A DNA stretch of 64,000 nucleotides from DATHZQ01 sp965216945 (lineage in GTDB: Bacteria > Actinomycetota > Acidimicrobiia > Spongiisociales > UBA5794), in the NCBI GenBank assembly GCA_965216945.1, contig CBDCGU010000003.1:2666001-2730000 (forward strand). The letters run 5' to 3'. Within the stretch, counting starts at the first letter, position 1, and each line of letters opens with the position of its first letter. The notes under the pieces are model-generated. The model saw only the letters and a list, made by a program, of their open reading frames with translations. It had not been told where the DNA came from and searched no databases. Shown here piece after piece: positions 1 to 8,270 of this stretch. The translations under genes and the position numbers were made by a program.

Positions 1-11
1 CGATCCGGAGC

Positions 12-51
12 AGCTCGGTCTCTTCCAATGAAGCTCGGTCGCTTGCAATGA
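12..51. repeat. imperfect 20-bp tandem repeat at the tsaE start
   Basis: Two adjacent 20-base units (12-31 and 32-51) differ at two positions. Each ends in CAATGA, so each carries an ATG (29 and 48) but in different reading frames; only the second opens tsaE. The duplication may have moved or duplicated the translation start. No function is assigned. Confidence 0.5.
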
Positions 52-530
52 AACAGCCCGTCCCGGCCTCTGGGCCGCCCCTCCAGATGGTGAGCACATC
101 GCCGGCCGATACGCTGGCGGTCGGGCGCCGTCTCGCCGGGATACTCATGCCCGGCGATGTCGTGCTCCTCGTCGGCCGTCTCGGTGCAGGCAAGACGCTG
201 GTCGCCGCCGGTATCGGCCAAGGTCTCGGCGTCGATCAGCCGGTGACGAGCCCAACATTCGTGCTCATGCGCAGCTACGACGGGTTCCTCCCGCTGCACC
301 ACGTCGACGTGTACCGGCTGGGATCGACCGCCGAGTTCGACGATCTCGATCTCTTCGGTCGCAGCGACGAGGGTGTCGTGCTCATCGAGTGGGGCAACGC
401 AGTCTCCGGTGAGGTGCCTTCCGATCACCTCGTCGTCGAGCTCGAGATCACCGGCCACGATCGGCGTGACATCCGGCTGACTCCGTACGGCAGCTGGTGC
501 GCCCGCCCGCTCGAGGAGATCGCGGCGTGA
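48..530 (+). CDS. tsaE: tRNA threonylcarbamoyladenosine biosynthesis ATPase TsaE
   Basis: This is the P-loop ATPase subunit of the TsaB-TsaD-TsaE machine that makes t6A at position 37 of ANN-decoding tRNAs in the cytoplasm. A Walker A motif GRLGAGKT lies at residues 43-50, the family TSPTF motif at about 67-71, HVDVYR at 85-90 and EWG at 114-116. The length of 160 residues is normal. The first gene of a tight operon: its stop overlaps the tsaB start. The start is uncertain because no Shine-Dalgarno precedes ATG 48; ATG 87 (residue 14) is an alternative. The N-terminus lies on a 20-bp tandem repeat. Confidence 0.93.
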   Translation: MKQPVPASGPPLQMVSTSPADTLAVGRRLAGILMPGDVVLLVGRLGAGKTLVAAGIGQGLGVDQPVTSPTFVLMRSYDGFLPLHHVDVYRLGSTAEFDDLDLFGRSDEGVVLIEWGNAVSGEVPSDHLVVELEITGHDRRDIRLTPYGSWCARPLEEIAA

Positions 531-1243
531 AGATCCTGGCGATCGACACGGCGACCCCGGCCAGTTCTGTGGCCCTCGGCGAGGACGGCGCGATCATCGC
601 CCTCTCGGTACATGTCGACGCCACGGGCCACGTCGAGTTCCTCGTGCCCGCGATCGACTTCTGCTTCGAGCGCGCCGAGTGGACACCCGACGAGCTGGAC
701 CTGGTGGCAATCGACATCGGGCCCGGTCCTTACACCGGATTGCGTGCCGGGATCGCTACGGCACAGGCCGTCGCCGCCGCCGTCGGTGTTCCGGTCGTGA
801 CTGCCAGCTCGCTCACCGTGCTTGCGCTCCGTGCCGCAACCGGCCATCGCCGCATCTGGCCGGTTGTCGACGTGCGGCGCGGGCAGATCGCCACGGCGCC
901 ATACCGCCCGGTCCCGGGTGGGGTGGTTCCGGACGGGTCACGGGAACTGTGCACGCCAGAGGAGTTTCGCGGGCTGCTCGAGGCCGATCCGGAGGAGACG
1001 CTGCTCGTCGGCGACTGGCAGATCGTGCCCGACGAGACGATGCGGGGTCTCCATCGCACCAAGAAGGGCCGCCCGCGCTATCCAACCGCCGATGTGCTGC
1101 TCGAGATCGCCGAGATGCGTGCCGCCCACGACGACTTCGCCGGCGCCGAGGAGTTGCGCCCGTTGTACATGCGCGAGCCAGATACCCAGATCAACTGGAG
1201 CGACTTCCGCGAGGAGGGTCTGTGGCCTGGAGCGGCGTCGTGA
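527..1243 (+). CDS. tsaB: tRNA threonylcarbamoyladenosine biosynthesis protein TsaB
   Basis: TsaB is the inactive ASKHA-fold partner that dimerises with TsaD in t6A synthesis. The N-terminus VKILAIDTATPASSVAL and the IDIGPGPYTGLRAG segment are typical. I chose GTG 527 because it overlaps the tsaE stop (GTGA) and follows a GAGGAGAT ribosome-binding site at 513-520; a start at 497 would add ten residues unlike the family. The product is 238 residues. Cotranscription with tsaE, rimI and tsaD is inferred from overlaps. Confidence 0.93.
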   Translation: MKILAIDTATPASSVALGEDGAIIALSVHVDATGHVEFLVPAIDFCFERAEWTPDELDLVAIDIGPGPYTGLRAGIATAQAVAAAVGVPVVTASSLTVLALRAATGHRRIWPVVDVRRGQIATAPYRPVPGGVVPDGSRELCTPEEFRGLLEADPEETLLVGDWQIVPDETMRGLHRTKKGRPRYPTADVLLEIAEMRAAHDDFAGAEELRPLYMREPDTQINWSDFREEGLWPGAAS

Positions 1244-1755
1244 TCGACACAACCCCGTCTGCCTCGGCCCTGACGATTCGCCCGATGGGGGAGAGGGACA
1301 TCCCCGCCGTCGCTGCTCTGGAAGAGGCGATCTACCCGCAGCCGTGGCCGGTCGCCGTCTTCCGCGACGAGTTGCGAGAGGAAGGGCGCATCTATCGGGT
1401 CGGTCTCGTGGCTGACCGCATCGTTGCGTACGGAGGATTGATGGTGGTCGTGGACGATGCCCACATCACGACGCTGGCGGTCGCTCCGGCGGCGCGGCGT
1501 CACCGACTCGGGACACGGCTGATGCTGGAGCTGGTCGACGCCGGTCTCGAGCGCGGGGCGCGACACCTGACACTCGAGGTCCGCATGTCGAACAAGGGCG
1601 CGCAGCGGTTGTACTCGAAGTTCGGCATGGCGCCGGTGGGAGTGAGGAAGGACTACTACCGCGATGAGGATGCGCTGATCATGTGGGCCACCGACATCGA
1701 CGCCGAGGACTACCGACGTCGCATCGACCAGATCAGGGAGGGGCTCGATGGCTGA
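1222..1755 (+). CDS. rimI: ribosomal protein S18-alanine N-acetyltransferase RimI
   Basis: A GNAT-fold acetyltransferase that in characterised relatives acetylates the N-terminal alanine of ribosomal protein S18. The acetyl-CoA-binding segment RRHRLGTRLM and the C-terminal NKGAQRLYSKFGM motif are visible. Neighbours are the usual tsaB and tsaD. Two starts compete: GTG 1222 with GGAGGG just upstream, giving a 22-base overlap with tsaB, and GTG 1240, which forms a GTGA overlap but has no ribosome-binding site. The gene ends inside the first codons of tsaD. Confidence 0.9.
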   Translation: MAWSGVVIDTTPSASALTIRPMGERDIPAVAALEEAIYPQPWPVAVFRDELREEGRIYRVGLVADRIVAYGGLMVVVDDAHITTLAVAPAARRHRLGTRLMLELVDAGLERGARHLTLEVRMSNKGAQRLYSKFGMAPVGVRKDYYRDEDALIMWATDIDAEDYRRRIDQIREGLDG

Positions 1756-2758
1756 CGCGCGGATGATCCTGGGCATCGAAACCAGCTGCGACGAGACGGG
1801 TGTGGCCGTGGTCTCCGGCTTCGACATGCGTGCTTCGGTGCTGGCGACCCAGGCGGACGCCCATGCCCGATTTGGTGGGGTCGTGCCGGAGGTGGCGGCG
1901 CGAGCCCATGTCGAGGCGATCCGCCCGTTGGTGCACAAGGCGCTGCAGCAGGCTGGCGTGTATTCCGGCGACGTAGACGCGATCGCAGCGACCCAAGGTC
2001 CCGGCTTGGTAGGGTCGCTGGTGGTCGGCTACGCCTTCGCCAAGTCATTGGCGTGGAGCCTGCGAGTCCCCTTCATCGGCATCGACCACATGGAGGGTCA
2101 CCTGTTCGCCCCCCGCCTCGAACACCACGACTACCGGCCGCCGGCCGTGGTGCTTCTCGCCTCCGGGGGACACTCGCAGATCGTTCACGTGCGCGACTGG
2201 GGCGACTACCAGGTGCTCGGAGGGACGATCGACGATGCGGCAGGCGAGGCGTTCGATAAGCTCGCCCGTTTCATGGGGCTGGGCTATCCGGGGGGCCCGG
2301 CGATCGACACCGCCTCCGACGGCGGCGATCCCGGTGCTGTCGTCTTCCCCCGTGCGCTGCGGGATCGCCCGTTCCAGTTCTCGTTCTCCGGGCTCAAGAC
2401 ATCTGTGACCACGTATCTGGAGAAGGCCAAGGCTGCGGGCAACGTCCCTCCGCTTGCCGATGTGGCTGCTTCGATCCAGGAGGCCATCGTCGACGTCCTC
2501 GTGGACAAGACCTTCAATGCCGTGCGCGAGACGGGAGTTGGTGTTGTCGGCGCCGGGGGCGGGGTGCTGGCCAATCGACGGCTCCGGGAGCGCTTCACCG
2601 AGGAGGCGGATGCCCTCGGCGTCGAGCTGTACCTGCCGTCGCCCCGACTGTGCACCGACAACGGGGCCATGATCGCTGCCGCGGCGAACTTCTGGATGGC
2701 CCGCGGGCGCGAGACGCCATGGCGCAGCGATGTCGACCCTGGGCTGCGTCTCGGCTGA
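1748..2758 (+). CDS. tsaD: tRNA N6-adenosine threonylcarbamoyltransferase TsaD
   Basis: The catalytic subunit that transfers the threonylcarbamoyl group to A37 of tRNA. The ASKHA phosphate motif GIETSCDETG is at residues 9-18, the metal-binding HMEGH at 114-118, and LLASGGHSQI at about 136-145. The 336-residue length is standard. ATG 1748 overlaps the rimI stop by 8 bases and has GGGAGGGG upstream at about 1737-1744. It ends the operon, converging on the next gene with only 24 bases between. Confidence 0.97.
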   Translation: MADARMILGIETSCDETGVAVVSGFDMRASVLATQADAHARFGGVVPEVAARAHVEAIRPLVHKALQQAGVYSGDVDAIAATQGPGLVGSLVVGYAFAKSLAWSLRVPFIGIDHMEGHLFAPRLEHHDYRPPAVVLLASGGHSQIVHVRDWGDYQVLGGTIDDAAGEAFDKLARFMGLGYPGGPAIDTASDGGDPGAVVFPRALRDRPFQFSFSGLKTSVTTYLEKAKAAGNVPPLADVAASIQEAIVDVLVDKTFNAVRETGVGVVGAGGGVLANRRLRERFTEEADALGVELYLPSPRLCTDNGAMIAAAANFWMARGRETPWRSDVDPGLRLG

Positions 2759-2782
2759 GGCGCAGCGGACCGGCGACGGGGC

Positions 2783-3382
2783 TCAGTCGTCCTCTTCCGG
2801 TTCCTCGTCGATGTCCACGACGATCTGGCCACCCTCGATCTCGACGGTGATCTTGGATGTGTGGCTCTCGCTCTCGAACTCGACCACTACCTTGTCCGTG
2901 TCGTCGCGTGACTTCTCCTGTGCGCTGAATCCCGAGTTCGGCACTGCGCCGAGCAACGTGACGGTCCCGCCAACCACTTCGACGGTGACGGTGCCACCGA
3001 TGGCGCTGTAGGTCTTCACGACGGAAGGTGCGGCGGTCGTGGTCGGTGCGGGAGGCTGTGTCGTGGTCGGCACCGGCGGTTGCGTCGTCGTCGGGCTGGT
3101 CGATGGGGGGCTCGTGGTTTCTGGAGCCGCGGTCGTCGATGGGGAGGTCTCGCCGGGCTCGTTCGCCGGCAGGGTCGTGGTGGGGCTGTTGCCGTCGTCG
3201 ACGAGCGTCGATGGTGGCGACGCTGTGCCGGCGGTGAGCAGCGTGTCGTCCGTGACCGTGAAGCGGGGTGCCACCGTATCGGTGACGTTGTTGCGCACGC
3301 TGCCTACGGCGGCAGAGGTCACGGAGACGCCGATCAGTGTGACCAGCGTCCACGCGGCGAGGAGCCACATCCGGTTGCGCAT
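2783..3382 (-). CDS. secreted or membrane-anchored Ser/Thr/Pro-rich protein of unknown function
   Basis: A 199-residue protein that I do not recognise. Residues 5-26 form a hydrophobic signal or anchor helix, residues about 55-120 are low-complexity Thr/Pro/Ser typical of an extracytoplasmic linker, and residues 123-193 form a beta-rich tail with alternating Val/Thr/Glu, ending in acidic residues. The start at 3382 (MRNRMWLL) puts the hydrophobic stretch at the N-terminus; an upstream start at 3412 would add ten charged residues. It is divergent from the response regulator at 3494, so the pair may share control, but that is inference. Confidence 0.8.
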   Translation of the reverse strand: MRNRMWLLAAWTLVTLIGVSVTSAAVGSVRNNVTDTVAPRFTVTDDTLLTAGTASPPSTLVDDGNSPTTTLPANEPGETSPSTTAAPETTSPPSTSPTTTQPPVPTTTQPPAPTTTAAPSVVKTYSAIGGTVTVEVVGGTVTLLGAVPNSGFSAQEKSRDDTDKVVVEFESESHTSKITVEIEGGQIVVDIDEEPEEDD

Positions 3383-3412
3383 GCCACCATCATCGCTCAG
3401 ATCTCGACCCAC

Positions 3413-3435
3413 TTGGTTAAGTGGCAGCTAACCGA
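3413..3435. promoter_or_regulatory. inverted repeat in the divergent intergenic region
   Basis: TTGGTTA at 3413-3419 and TAACCGA at 3429-3435 form an inverted repeat (6 of 7 paired, 9-base spacer) between the secreted-protein gene and the two-component operon. Its position fits an operator, perhaps for the adjacent OmpR-type regulator, whose family usually prefers direct repeats. Function is inferred from position only. Confidence 0.4.
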
Positions 3436-3493
3436 GACCCAAACAGGCCTGGAGCGGCCGGGAACCGCCTCGTGAGCATGTACCGTTGCCGTG

Positions 3494-4177
3494 ATGGCAG
3501 ACGTATTGATCATCGAAGACGACCAGCGCATTCGGGAGTCGCTGGCCCTGCGACTCGCCGATCGTGGATTCGGTGTCGAGACCGTGCGAGCGGCGCTGCC
3601 AGGTGTCGAGCGCGCCGTGTCGGGCGAGTTCGATGTCGTCGTGCTCGATCTCGGGCTTCCCGATCTGGACGGCTCACAAGCACTGCAGATGATCCGGTCG
3701 CTCAGTGAGGTCCCGATCGTGGTGGCGACCGCCCGCAACGACGAACGCGAGATCGTCAAACTGTTCGACGCCGGCGCAGATGACTACGTTGTCAAGCCCT
3801 ATTCGGCCGAGCATCTGGAGGCCCGGCTGCGAGCACTCCTGCGCAGGGTCGGCGGTGGAGACGAGGTCCGCGAGTTCCAGGTGGGAGACCTCGTCGTCAA
3901 TGTTGCGACACGAGAAGCGACGCTGGAGGGTGAGCCGCTCGACGTGAAGGGCAAGGAGTTCGATCTCCTCGCATACCTGGCGGAGCGCCCTGGTGAGGTG
4001 GTGCGCAAGCGGGAGTTGCTGGCCGCCGTCTGGCGCCAGCCGTACGGTGGCCCCGACAAGACCATCGATGTCCATCTCTCGTGGCTGCGGAGGAAGCTCG
4101 GCGAAACGGCCGCGGCACCCCGGTACATCCGGACCGAACGCGGGGTTGGAGTGCGCATCGTCGATCCACACGCATGA
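3494..4177 (+). CDS. OmpR/PhoB-family two-component response regulator
   Basis: A 227-residue DNA-binding regulator. The receiver domain spans residues 1-120 with acidic pocket D9-D10, phospho-acceptor D52 and the conserved Lys in VVKPY. The C-terminal winged helix (about 130-225) carries the family ending YIRTERGVGVRI. GTG 3491 and ATG 3494 are adjacent; ATG gives the usual MADVLIIEDD start. A TANNNT hexamer (TACCGT, 3480-3485) ends just upstream, so the message may be leaderless. The stop overlaps the histidine kinase start (ATGA), marking a cognate pair. Confidence 0.95.
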   Translation: MADVLIIEDDQRIRESLALRLADRGFGVETVRAALPGVERAVSGEFDVVVLDLGLPDLDGSQALQMIRSLSEVPIVVATARNDEREIVKLFDAGADDYVVKPYSAEHLEARLRALLRRVGGGDEVREFQVGDLVVNVATREATLEGEPLDVKGKEFDLLAYLAERPGEVVRKRELLAAVWRQPYGGPDKTIDVHLSWLRRKLGETAAAPRYIRTERGVGVRIVDPHA

Positions 4178-5463
4178 GGCGGCGGCTGATCCTGCTGGCT
4201 TCTGCGGTGACGCTGATGGTGGCGCTCGCCTTCGTGGTACCCCTGGCGTTCCTGGTGCGCGACCTGGCTGCCGACCGTGCCATTGCCGCAGGGGAGCGGC
4301 GCGCCCAGGACGTGGCTCGCATCATCGCCACCCTTGCCCCCGACCGAGGTATCGAAGTCGCCACAGACGCGGTGTTGCTCGGCGAGGGGTCTGCACTCAG
4401 CACGTCCTTGATCCTGCCGGATGGCAGCGTCGTGGGAGCCCCCCTCGTGGAGGGTGAGAGCCCGAGCAGGGCCCTCGCCGGTACGGCGTTCCGCAGCGAT
4501 GTGAGCGGTGGCGATGTGGTGTACACGCCGGTGATTCAGCCCGACGGGTCCACGATCGTGGTTCGGGTGTTCGTGCCCGATTCCGAGTTGAGGCGCGGGG
4601 TCGCCCAGAGTTGGGCGGTGCTCGCCATCGTTGGTGCGGTGCTCGTTGTCTTCGGAGCGATCGCCGCCGATCTGCTGGGCCGGTCGATCGTGCGGCCGGT
4701 GGGTGATCTCGCCGCGACGGCGGATCGTCTCGGCAGCGGTGAGCTGGACGTTCGCGTGGAACCCGCCGGCCCCGAGGAGATTCACGATGTCGGTGTCGAG
4801 TTCAATCGCCTCGCCGAGCGCTTTGGGCGCTTGCTGCAGCAGGAGCGCGACTCGGCCGCCGACCTCTCGCATCGGTTGCGCACTCCGCTCACATCGCTCC
4901 GGCTCAACGTCGATGGCCTTCCCGACGGTCCTGGCCGGCAACGGGTGCTCGACGACATCGACGCCCTCGAACGAACCGTCGACTTCCTGATCCGCCAGGC
5001 GGCGGGGCCCGTCGAGGAGGCGGGCGCAACCGATCTACGGCAGGTCGTTGCCGAGCGGGTCGAGTTCTGGACGCCTCTGGCCGAGGAGCAGCAGCGGCGG
5101 TTCACCGCAGACATCGGTGACACACCCGCCGTGGTCTCCGTGTCGCAAGCCGATGCCGAGGCGGTCATCGACGTGCTGTTCGACAATGTCTTCTCGCACG
5201 TTCCGGAGGCGGCGCCGGTGGCGGTGCGACTGACGCCCAATGGCGCCTCGGTCCAGTTGTCGGTCGAGGACGGGGGCGTGGGATTCGCCAGCGGGTCGGT
5301 CATGGAGCGAGGTGTGTCGGGAGGATCGTCGACGGGGCTCGGCCTCGACATCGTGCGCCGGACGGCTGAGGCCGCCGGGGGATCAGTTCAGCTCGACGCG
5401 AGCCCGGATCTCGGCGGGGCCCGCGTTCTCGTCTCGTTCCCACTGAAGCCGGCGGACGTCTGA
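4174..5463 (+). CDS. membrane sensor histidine kinase partner of the upstream OmpR regulator
   Basis: The product has 429 residues. TM1 is at about 5-28, an extracytoplasmic sensor follows to about 145, TM2 is at 148-168 and a HAMP linker at about 170-222. The HisKA phospho-acceptor is H233 in LSHRLRTPL. The ATPase domain shows an N-box (DVLFDNVFSH), a G1 box (EDGGVGF) and a G2 box (GSSTGLGLDIV). ATG 4174 overlaps the regulator stop. The signal is unknown; the small periplasmic loop argues for an envelope cue. Confidence 0.93.
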   Translation: MRRRLILLASAVTLMVALAFVVPLAFLVRDLAADRAIAAGERRAQDVARIIATLAPDRGIEVATDAVLLGEGSALSTSLILPDGSVVGAPLVEGESPSRALAGTAFRSDVSGGDVVYTPVIQPDGSTIVVRVFVPDSELRRGVAQSWAVLAIVGAVLVVFGAIAADLLGRSIVRPVGDLAATADRLGSGELDVRVEPAGPEEIHDVGVEFNRLAERFGRLLQQERDSAADLSHRLRTPLTSLRLNVDGLPDGPGRQRVLDDIDALERTVDFLIRQAAGPVEEAGATDLRQVVAERVEFWTPLAEEQQRRFTADIGDTPAVVSVSQADAEAVIDVLFDNVFSHVPEAAPVAVRLTPNGASVQLSVEDGGVGFASGSVMERGVSGGSSTGLGLDIVRRTAEAAGGSVQLDASPDLGGARVLVSFPLKPADV

Positions 5464-5666
5464 GACGATCGGATCGCTGCACGGCCGCACGATCATGATC
5501 TCGCTTCGTCCTACGTGACTGCTCTACTTCCTGCTTGAGCCGAGAGCAGTCCGGCATCCGCCAGTTCTTGACCTGCGAGGAATCGACGCGCCCCGACAGT
5601 GCAGGACCAATTCGTACCGGCGGAGTGATGAGACTCGTTGCGGCGCCGCCTCGCATACCCGTGGGC

Positions 5667-6101
5667 TCAGCGGTCAACGTCGACATCGCCACCTGAGTTG
5701 AACACTGCGACCTCGCCGTACTGATTGTCGACGCAGCGCAGTGCCAGCTCGATCCCTTCGGCGACGGTGTACTCGTCCAGATTGCCCTCGTGGTGGTAGC
5801 CGCCCCCGCCGTAGACCTGGTCCCCGTCGTACACCAGTGTCCCGTCAGGAAGCTCGATGGCTGACTCGGCACGGTTCCACGAGGTCCCATGGGGCCACAC
5901 GACCGGATAGCGCGTATCAATATCGGCCTGGCGCAGGTAGATGCAATCCCCCTCGATGACCACGACCCCGAGTACCTCGGCGTCATCGCCTCCGGAGCGG
6001 CGGTTGCCCTCGATCACCGGGCCGTCAACGCTCCCGGAACACCCCGAGACGAGAAGGAGTGTCGCAACCGCACCGACGCCAAGCCGTAATGTCCTGTGCA
6101 T
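5667..6101 (-). CDS. putative lipoprotein of unknown function
   Basis: A 144-residue protein with a clear lipobox: residues 17-21 read LVSGC, so C21 would be lipidated after signal peptidase II cleavage. The mature part has no family I recognise; it is rich in Gly, Tyr and acidic residues and has paired cysteines near residues 53 and 122 that could form a disulphide. The 203 bases between it and the kinase gene hold nothing I can assign. Confidence 0.75.
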   Translation of the reverse strand: MHRTLRLGVGAVATLLLVSGCSGSVDGPVIEGNRRSGGDDAEVLGVVVIEGDCIYLRQADIDTRYPVVWPHGTSWNRAESAIELPDGTLVYDGDQVYGGGGYHHEGNLDEYTVAEGIELALRCVDNQYGEVAVFNSGGDVDVDR

Positions 6102-6318
6102 GACTCTGCCTTCTCGTCGATGGCATTATGACGGTCGGCCGGGACTCGTCGGTTCCACGCGCTGGAGGGCGAGCAAAGCGGGCACAGCATCCTGCCAGAG
6201 TCGGTGGTCACGTCCGATCCCCGCCGGTAGCGCACGAGGCATGCCGATCCCGGGGCACGCGGAGAGGTGATCGGTCTCGCTCGGCATTCGTTGATCGGCG
6301 TGGCTCACACAGCACGGG

Positions 6319-6345
6319 GACTATGTAGTCAATGTCACAGTAGTA
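6319..6345. promoter_or_regulatory. candidate vapBC operator
   Basis: A small palindrome GACTA-TG-TAGTC (6319-6330) is followed by CAGTAGTA (6338-6345), 15 bases before the antitoxin start. Toxin-antitoxin operons are usually autorepressed through such sites. AGTAGTA also appears in the mazEF operator at 7665-7671. Operator function is inferred. Confidence 0.4.
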
Positions 6346-6360
6346 ATGTATCGTGGCGAC

Positions 6361-6591
6361 ATGAAGACGATCACCATCACCATCCCCGATGAGCTCGATG
6401 CAGAGGCCGCCGCTGAGGCGAAACGGCTTGGCATCTCGAAATCCGAGCTGATCCGCCGCGGACTGAACGCACTGCTACCCGATCACCATATCGAGCCGGA
6501 GGCAGATCCGTGGCGTGAACTGGCAGGTTTCGCTTCTGGCGACACGACGGCAGAAGCAGGTGAGATCGACCGGGTCGTCTACGACACGTGA
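6361..6591 (+). CDS. VapB-type ribbon-helix-helix antitoxin
   Basis: A 76-residue antitoxin. The N-terminal MKTITITIPDELDAEA strand and the GISKSELIRRGLNALL helix pair are a ribbon-helix-helix DNA-binding fold; the acidic C-terminus would neutralise the toxin. I chose ATG 6361 over an upstream ATG at 6346 because it starts directly at the ribbon strand. Its stop overlaps the toxin start (GTGA), the usual antitoxin-toxin order, so translational coupling is likely. Confidence 0.87.
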   Translation: MKTITITIPDELDAEAAAEAKRLGISKSELIRRGLNALLPDHHIEPEADPWRELAGFASGDTTAEAGEIDRVVYDT

Positions 6592-6998
6592 AGTTTGCCG
6601 ACACGAGCTGGTGGGTGGCATGGTCGCTGCCCGGTGATGGTCGCCACGCAGATGCGTTGGCGCTGCTGGATCACCTCGGCCCTGCGGAGCAGGTCCTGAC
6701 GACCAACCTCATCGTGGGCGAGACCTGGACGTTCCTTCGCCGCAAAGATGGTCACACCACCGCGCTTGCCTTTCTCGAGCGGGTCCGTCTACTCGACGAG
6801 CAAACCAAGCTCACGATGCACCGGGTAACTGCCGACCAAGAGGACAAGGCATGGGCATGGCTACGAAAGCACGACGAGCGTGCATACTCGTTCGTCGATG
6901 CCACCAGCTTCCAAGTGATGCGCGACCGGCGCCTCCGAGAAGCGCTGGCGTTCGACGAAGACTTCGCAGCCGCCGGCTTCCTCGAACTCCGGCCGTAA
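6588..6998 (+). CDS. VapC-type PIN-domain ribonuclease toxin
   Basis: A 136-residue PIN-domain toxin, a Mg-dependent endoribonuclease in characterised members. The acidic active-site set is present: D5 (FADTSWW), E45 (VGETWTF), D104 (SFVDATSF) and D123/D125 (FDEDFA). The full-length PIN fold and intact residues suggest an active toxin. It is co-translated with the overlapping ribbon-helix-helix antitoxin. The RNA target cannot be read from sequence. Confidence 0.9.
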   Translation: MKFADTSWWVAWSLPGDGRHADALALLDHLGPAEQVLTTNLIVGETWTFLRRKDGHTTALAFLERVRLLDEQTKLTMHRVTADQEDKAWAWLRKHDERAYSFVDATSFQVMRDRRLREALAFDEDFAAAGFLELRP

Positions 6999-7078
6999 TC
7001 GATCCGAGAGGTGTCTGATAGGGGTGGTTCTGGTGGGCGATGGTTTCGCCGGGCATTGCCGTGATCCGATCGCGGCAG

Positions 7079-7426
7079 TCAGAGGGCCAGGTGAAGGCGG
7101 AGTGCATCGTCGATTGCGAGCATCAGCGTTGGCGGCACTGTGCCGACCTTGCGCGAAACACGCTCGACGGAGATCGAGCGGACCTGTTCGGCCTGGGCTT
7201 TGGAGTCTCGGTCGAGGCCCGTCTCGGTTGCGGCCAGCAGGACTTGGAACGGGTACACCCGATCAACGCTGGTGGTCACGGGGACCACGGTGACCACCCC
7301 GCGTCCCAACCGGGCGGCAGTCGTGTTGGCACCGTCATTGGACACGAGCACGGCCGGGCGTTGCTTGTCGGCTTCACCGCTTCGTGCCGGGTCGAGGTCG
7401 ACAAGTCGGATTTCGCCGCGCAGCAT
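7079..7426 (-). CDS. MazF/PemK-family endoribonuclease toxin
   Basis: A 115-residue toxin. The N-terminus MLRGEIRLVDLDPARSGEADKQRP matches the MazF beta-strand and the RP motif that positions the active site, followed by AVLVSND and VVPVTTSV. I start it at ATG 7426, which overlaps the antitoxin stop (ATGA); extending upstream adds a basic, unrelated stretch. MazF enzymes cut mRNA or tRNA at short sequence motifs; specificity here is unknown. Confidence 0.88.
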   Translation of the reverse strand: MLRGEIRLVDLDPARSGEADKQRPAVLVSNDGANTTAARLGRGVVTVVPVTTSVDRVYPFQVLLAATETGLDRDSKAQAEQVRSISVERVSRKVGTVPPTLMLAIDDALRLHLAL

Positions 7427-7650
7427 CAGGCGGTTGCCAGTCCGTCGCCCACGACGGCATCCCAGGCCCCGGCACCTCCAGAATCCGACCACTCACTCCA
7501 CGCATCGGCGTAGTCGCTTCCGAGTTCGGACGCGCGGAGCAGACGAACCGCTTTGTGGACCACGGCAGATCGCGAGTCGTAACCTTGGGTTCGGGCGTAT
7601 TGGTCGAGGAACTCGACATCCTCGTCGGGGAGGCTCACACTTAGCTTCAT
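7426..7650 (-). CDS. MazE-type ribbon-helix-helix antitoxin
   Basis: A 74-residue antitoxin. MKLSVSLPDEDVEFLDQYA forms the ribbon and first helix, SRSAVVHKAVRLLR the second helix, and the C-terminal tail contains the acidic/Trp stretch YADAWSEWSDSG that in actinobacterial relatives wraps the toxin. The toxin gene overlaps its stop. A palindrome lies 15 bases upstream, suggesting autoregulation. Confidence 0.88.
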   Translation of the reverse strand: MKLSVSLPDEDVEFLDQYARTQGYDSRSAVVHKAVRLLRASELGSDYADAWSEWSDSGGAGAWDAVVGDGLATA

Positions 7651-7665
7651 ACCGACATGCTACCA

Positions 7666-7686
7666 GTAGTAGGCGCTATCTACTAC
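7666..7686. promoter_or_regulatory. palindromic operator of the mazEF-type operon
   Basis: GTAGTA (7666-7671) and TACTAC (7681-7686) form a perfect inverted repeat with a 9-base spacer, just upstream of the antitoxin start at 7650. This is the expected place for a ribbon-helix-helix autorepressor site. The binding itself is inferred. Confidence 0.55.
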
Positions 7687-7729
7687 CCACCGGCCCGGAT
7701 CACGCACCGGTAGCTATTACGTCGGTGAT

Positions 7730-8269
7730 TCACGTCCGGCGTCGTTCTCGGTAGGCCTTCGTCTTCGAGCGGTTTCCGCAGCGGCGCATCGCGCACCACC
7801 TGCGCGCACCGGGGGGCGAGAGGTCTACGAAGACGAGTTCGCATTTGGGGTTGGCGCATTCGCGGACGCGACCCGCGGTGGGTCCGGTGAGGAGGTCGAT
7901 GGCGTCACGGGCAATGGTCGACAATGCCGCGCTGGGTGGAATGGGCGCTCGCCAGCGGGGAGTCATTGTGCCGGCCTCGAGCACGGGTGTGAGCGGGGTC
8001 TCGGCCGCGGCCGCGTTGATCTTCGAGAGGTGGTCGGTGCTCGGTGCGCGCCCCTCGGTGTTGGCGCGGATCGTCAAGAAGATGGCTTCCCGTAGTTCGA
8101 TCGCCTGAGCCAAGTCCTCGTCGGTGGCTTGGACCTGGCTGTCGGCGTCGAAGGCCGTCCGGAGCCACTCGTCGAAGTCCCCTGGGCTGTGGATCTGTTC
8201 GAACTCCGATCGGGTCGGGGTGAGTCCCCCCGTCATGAGGAACAGAAGAGCCAGGCGGTCACGATCCAT
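7730..8269 (-). CDS. ABATE/CGNR zinc-finger transcriptional regulator
   Basis: A 179-residue protein with the CGNR zinc finger at the C-terminus: C138, C143, C159 and C164, the last starting the CGNR tetrapeptide, followed by a basic tail KTKAYRERRR. The N-terminal 130 residues match the stress-induced ABATE-type domain usually fused to this finger. A perfect 8-bp-arm palindrome begins two bases upstream of the start codon, implying autoregulation. Ligand and targets are unknown. Confidence 0.85.
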   Translation of the reverse strand: MDRDRLALLFLMTGGLTPTRSEFEQIHSPGDFDEWLRTAFDADSQVQATDEDLAQAIELREAIFLTIRANTEGRAPSTDHLSKINAAAAETPLTPVLEAGTMTPRWRAPIPPSAALSTIARDAIDLLTGPTAGRVRECANPKCELVFVDLSPPGARRWCAMRRCGNRSKTKAYRERRRT

Positions 8270-8270
8270 G

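Noticed and set aside
3799..4941. Minus-strand open frame of about 380 codons over the two-component genes
   Set aside because: Shadow of the response regulator and kinase, which have conserved phosphorylation sites and overlapping start/stop.
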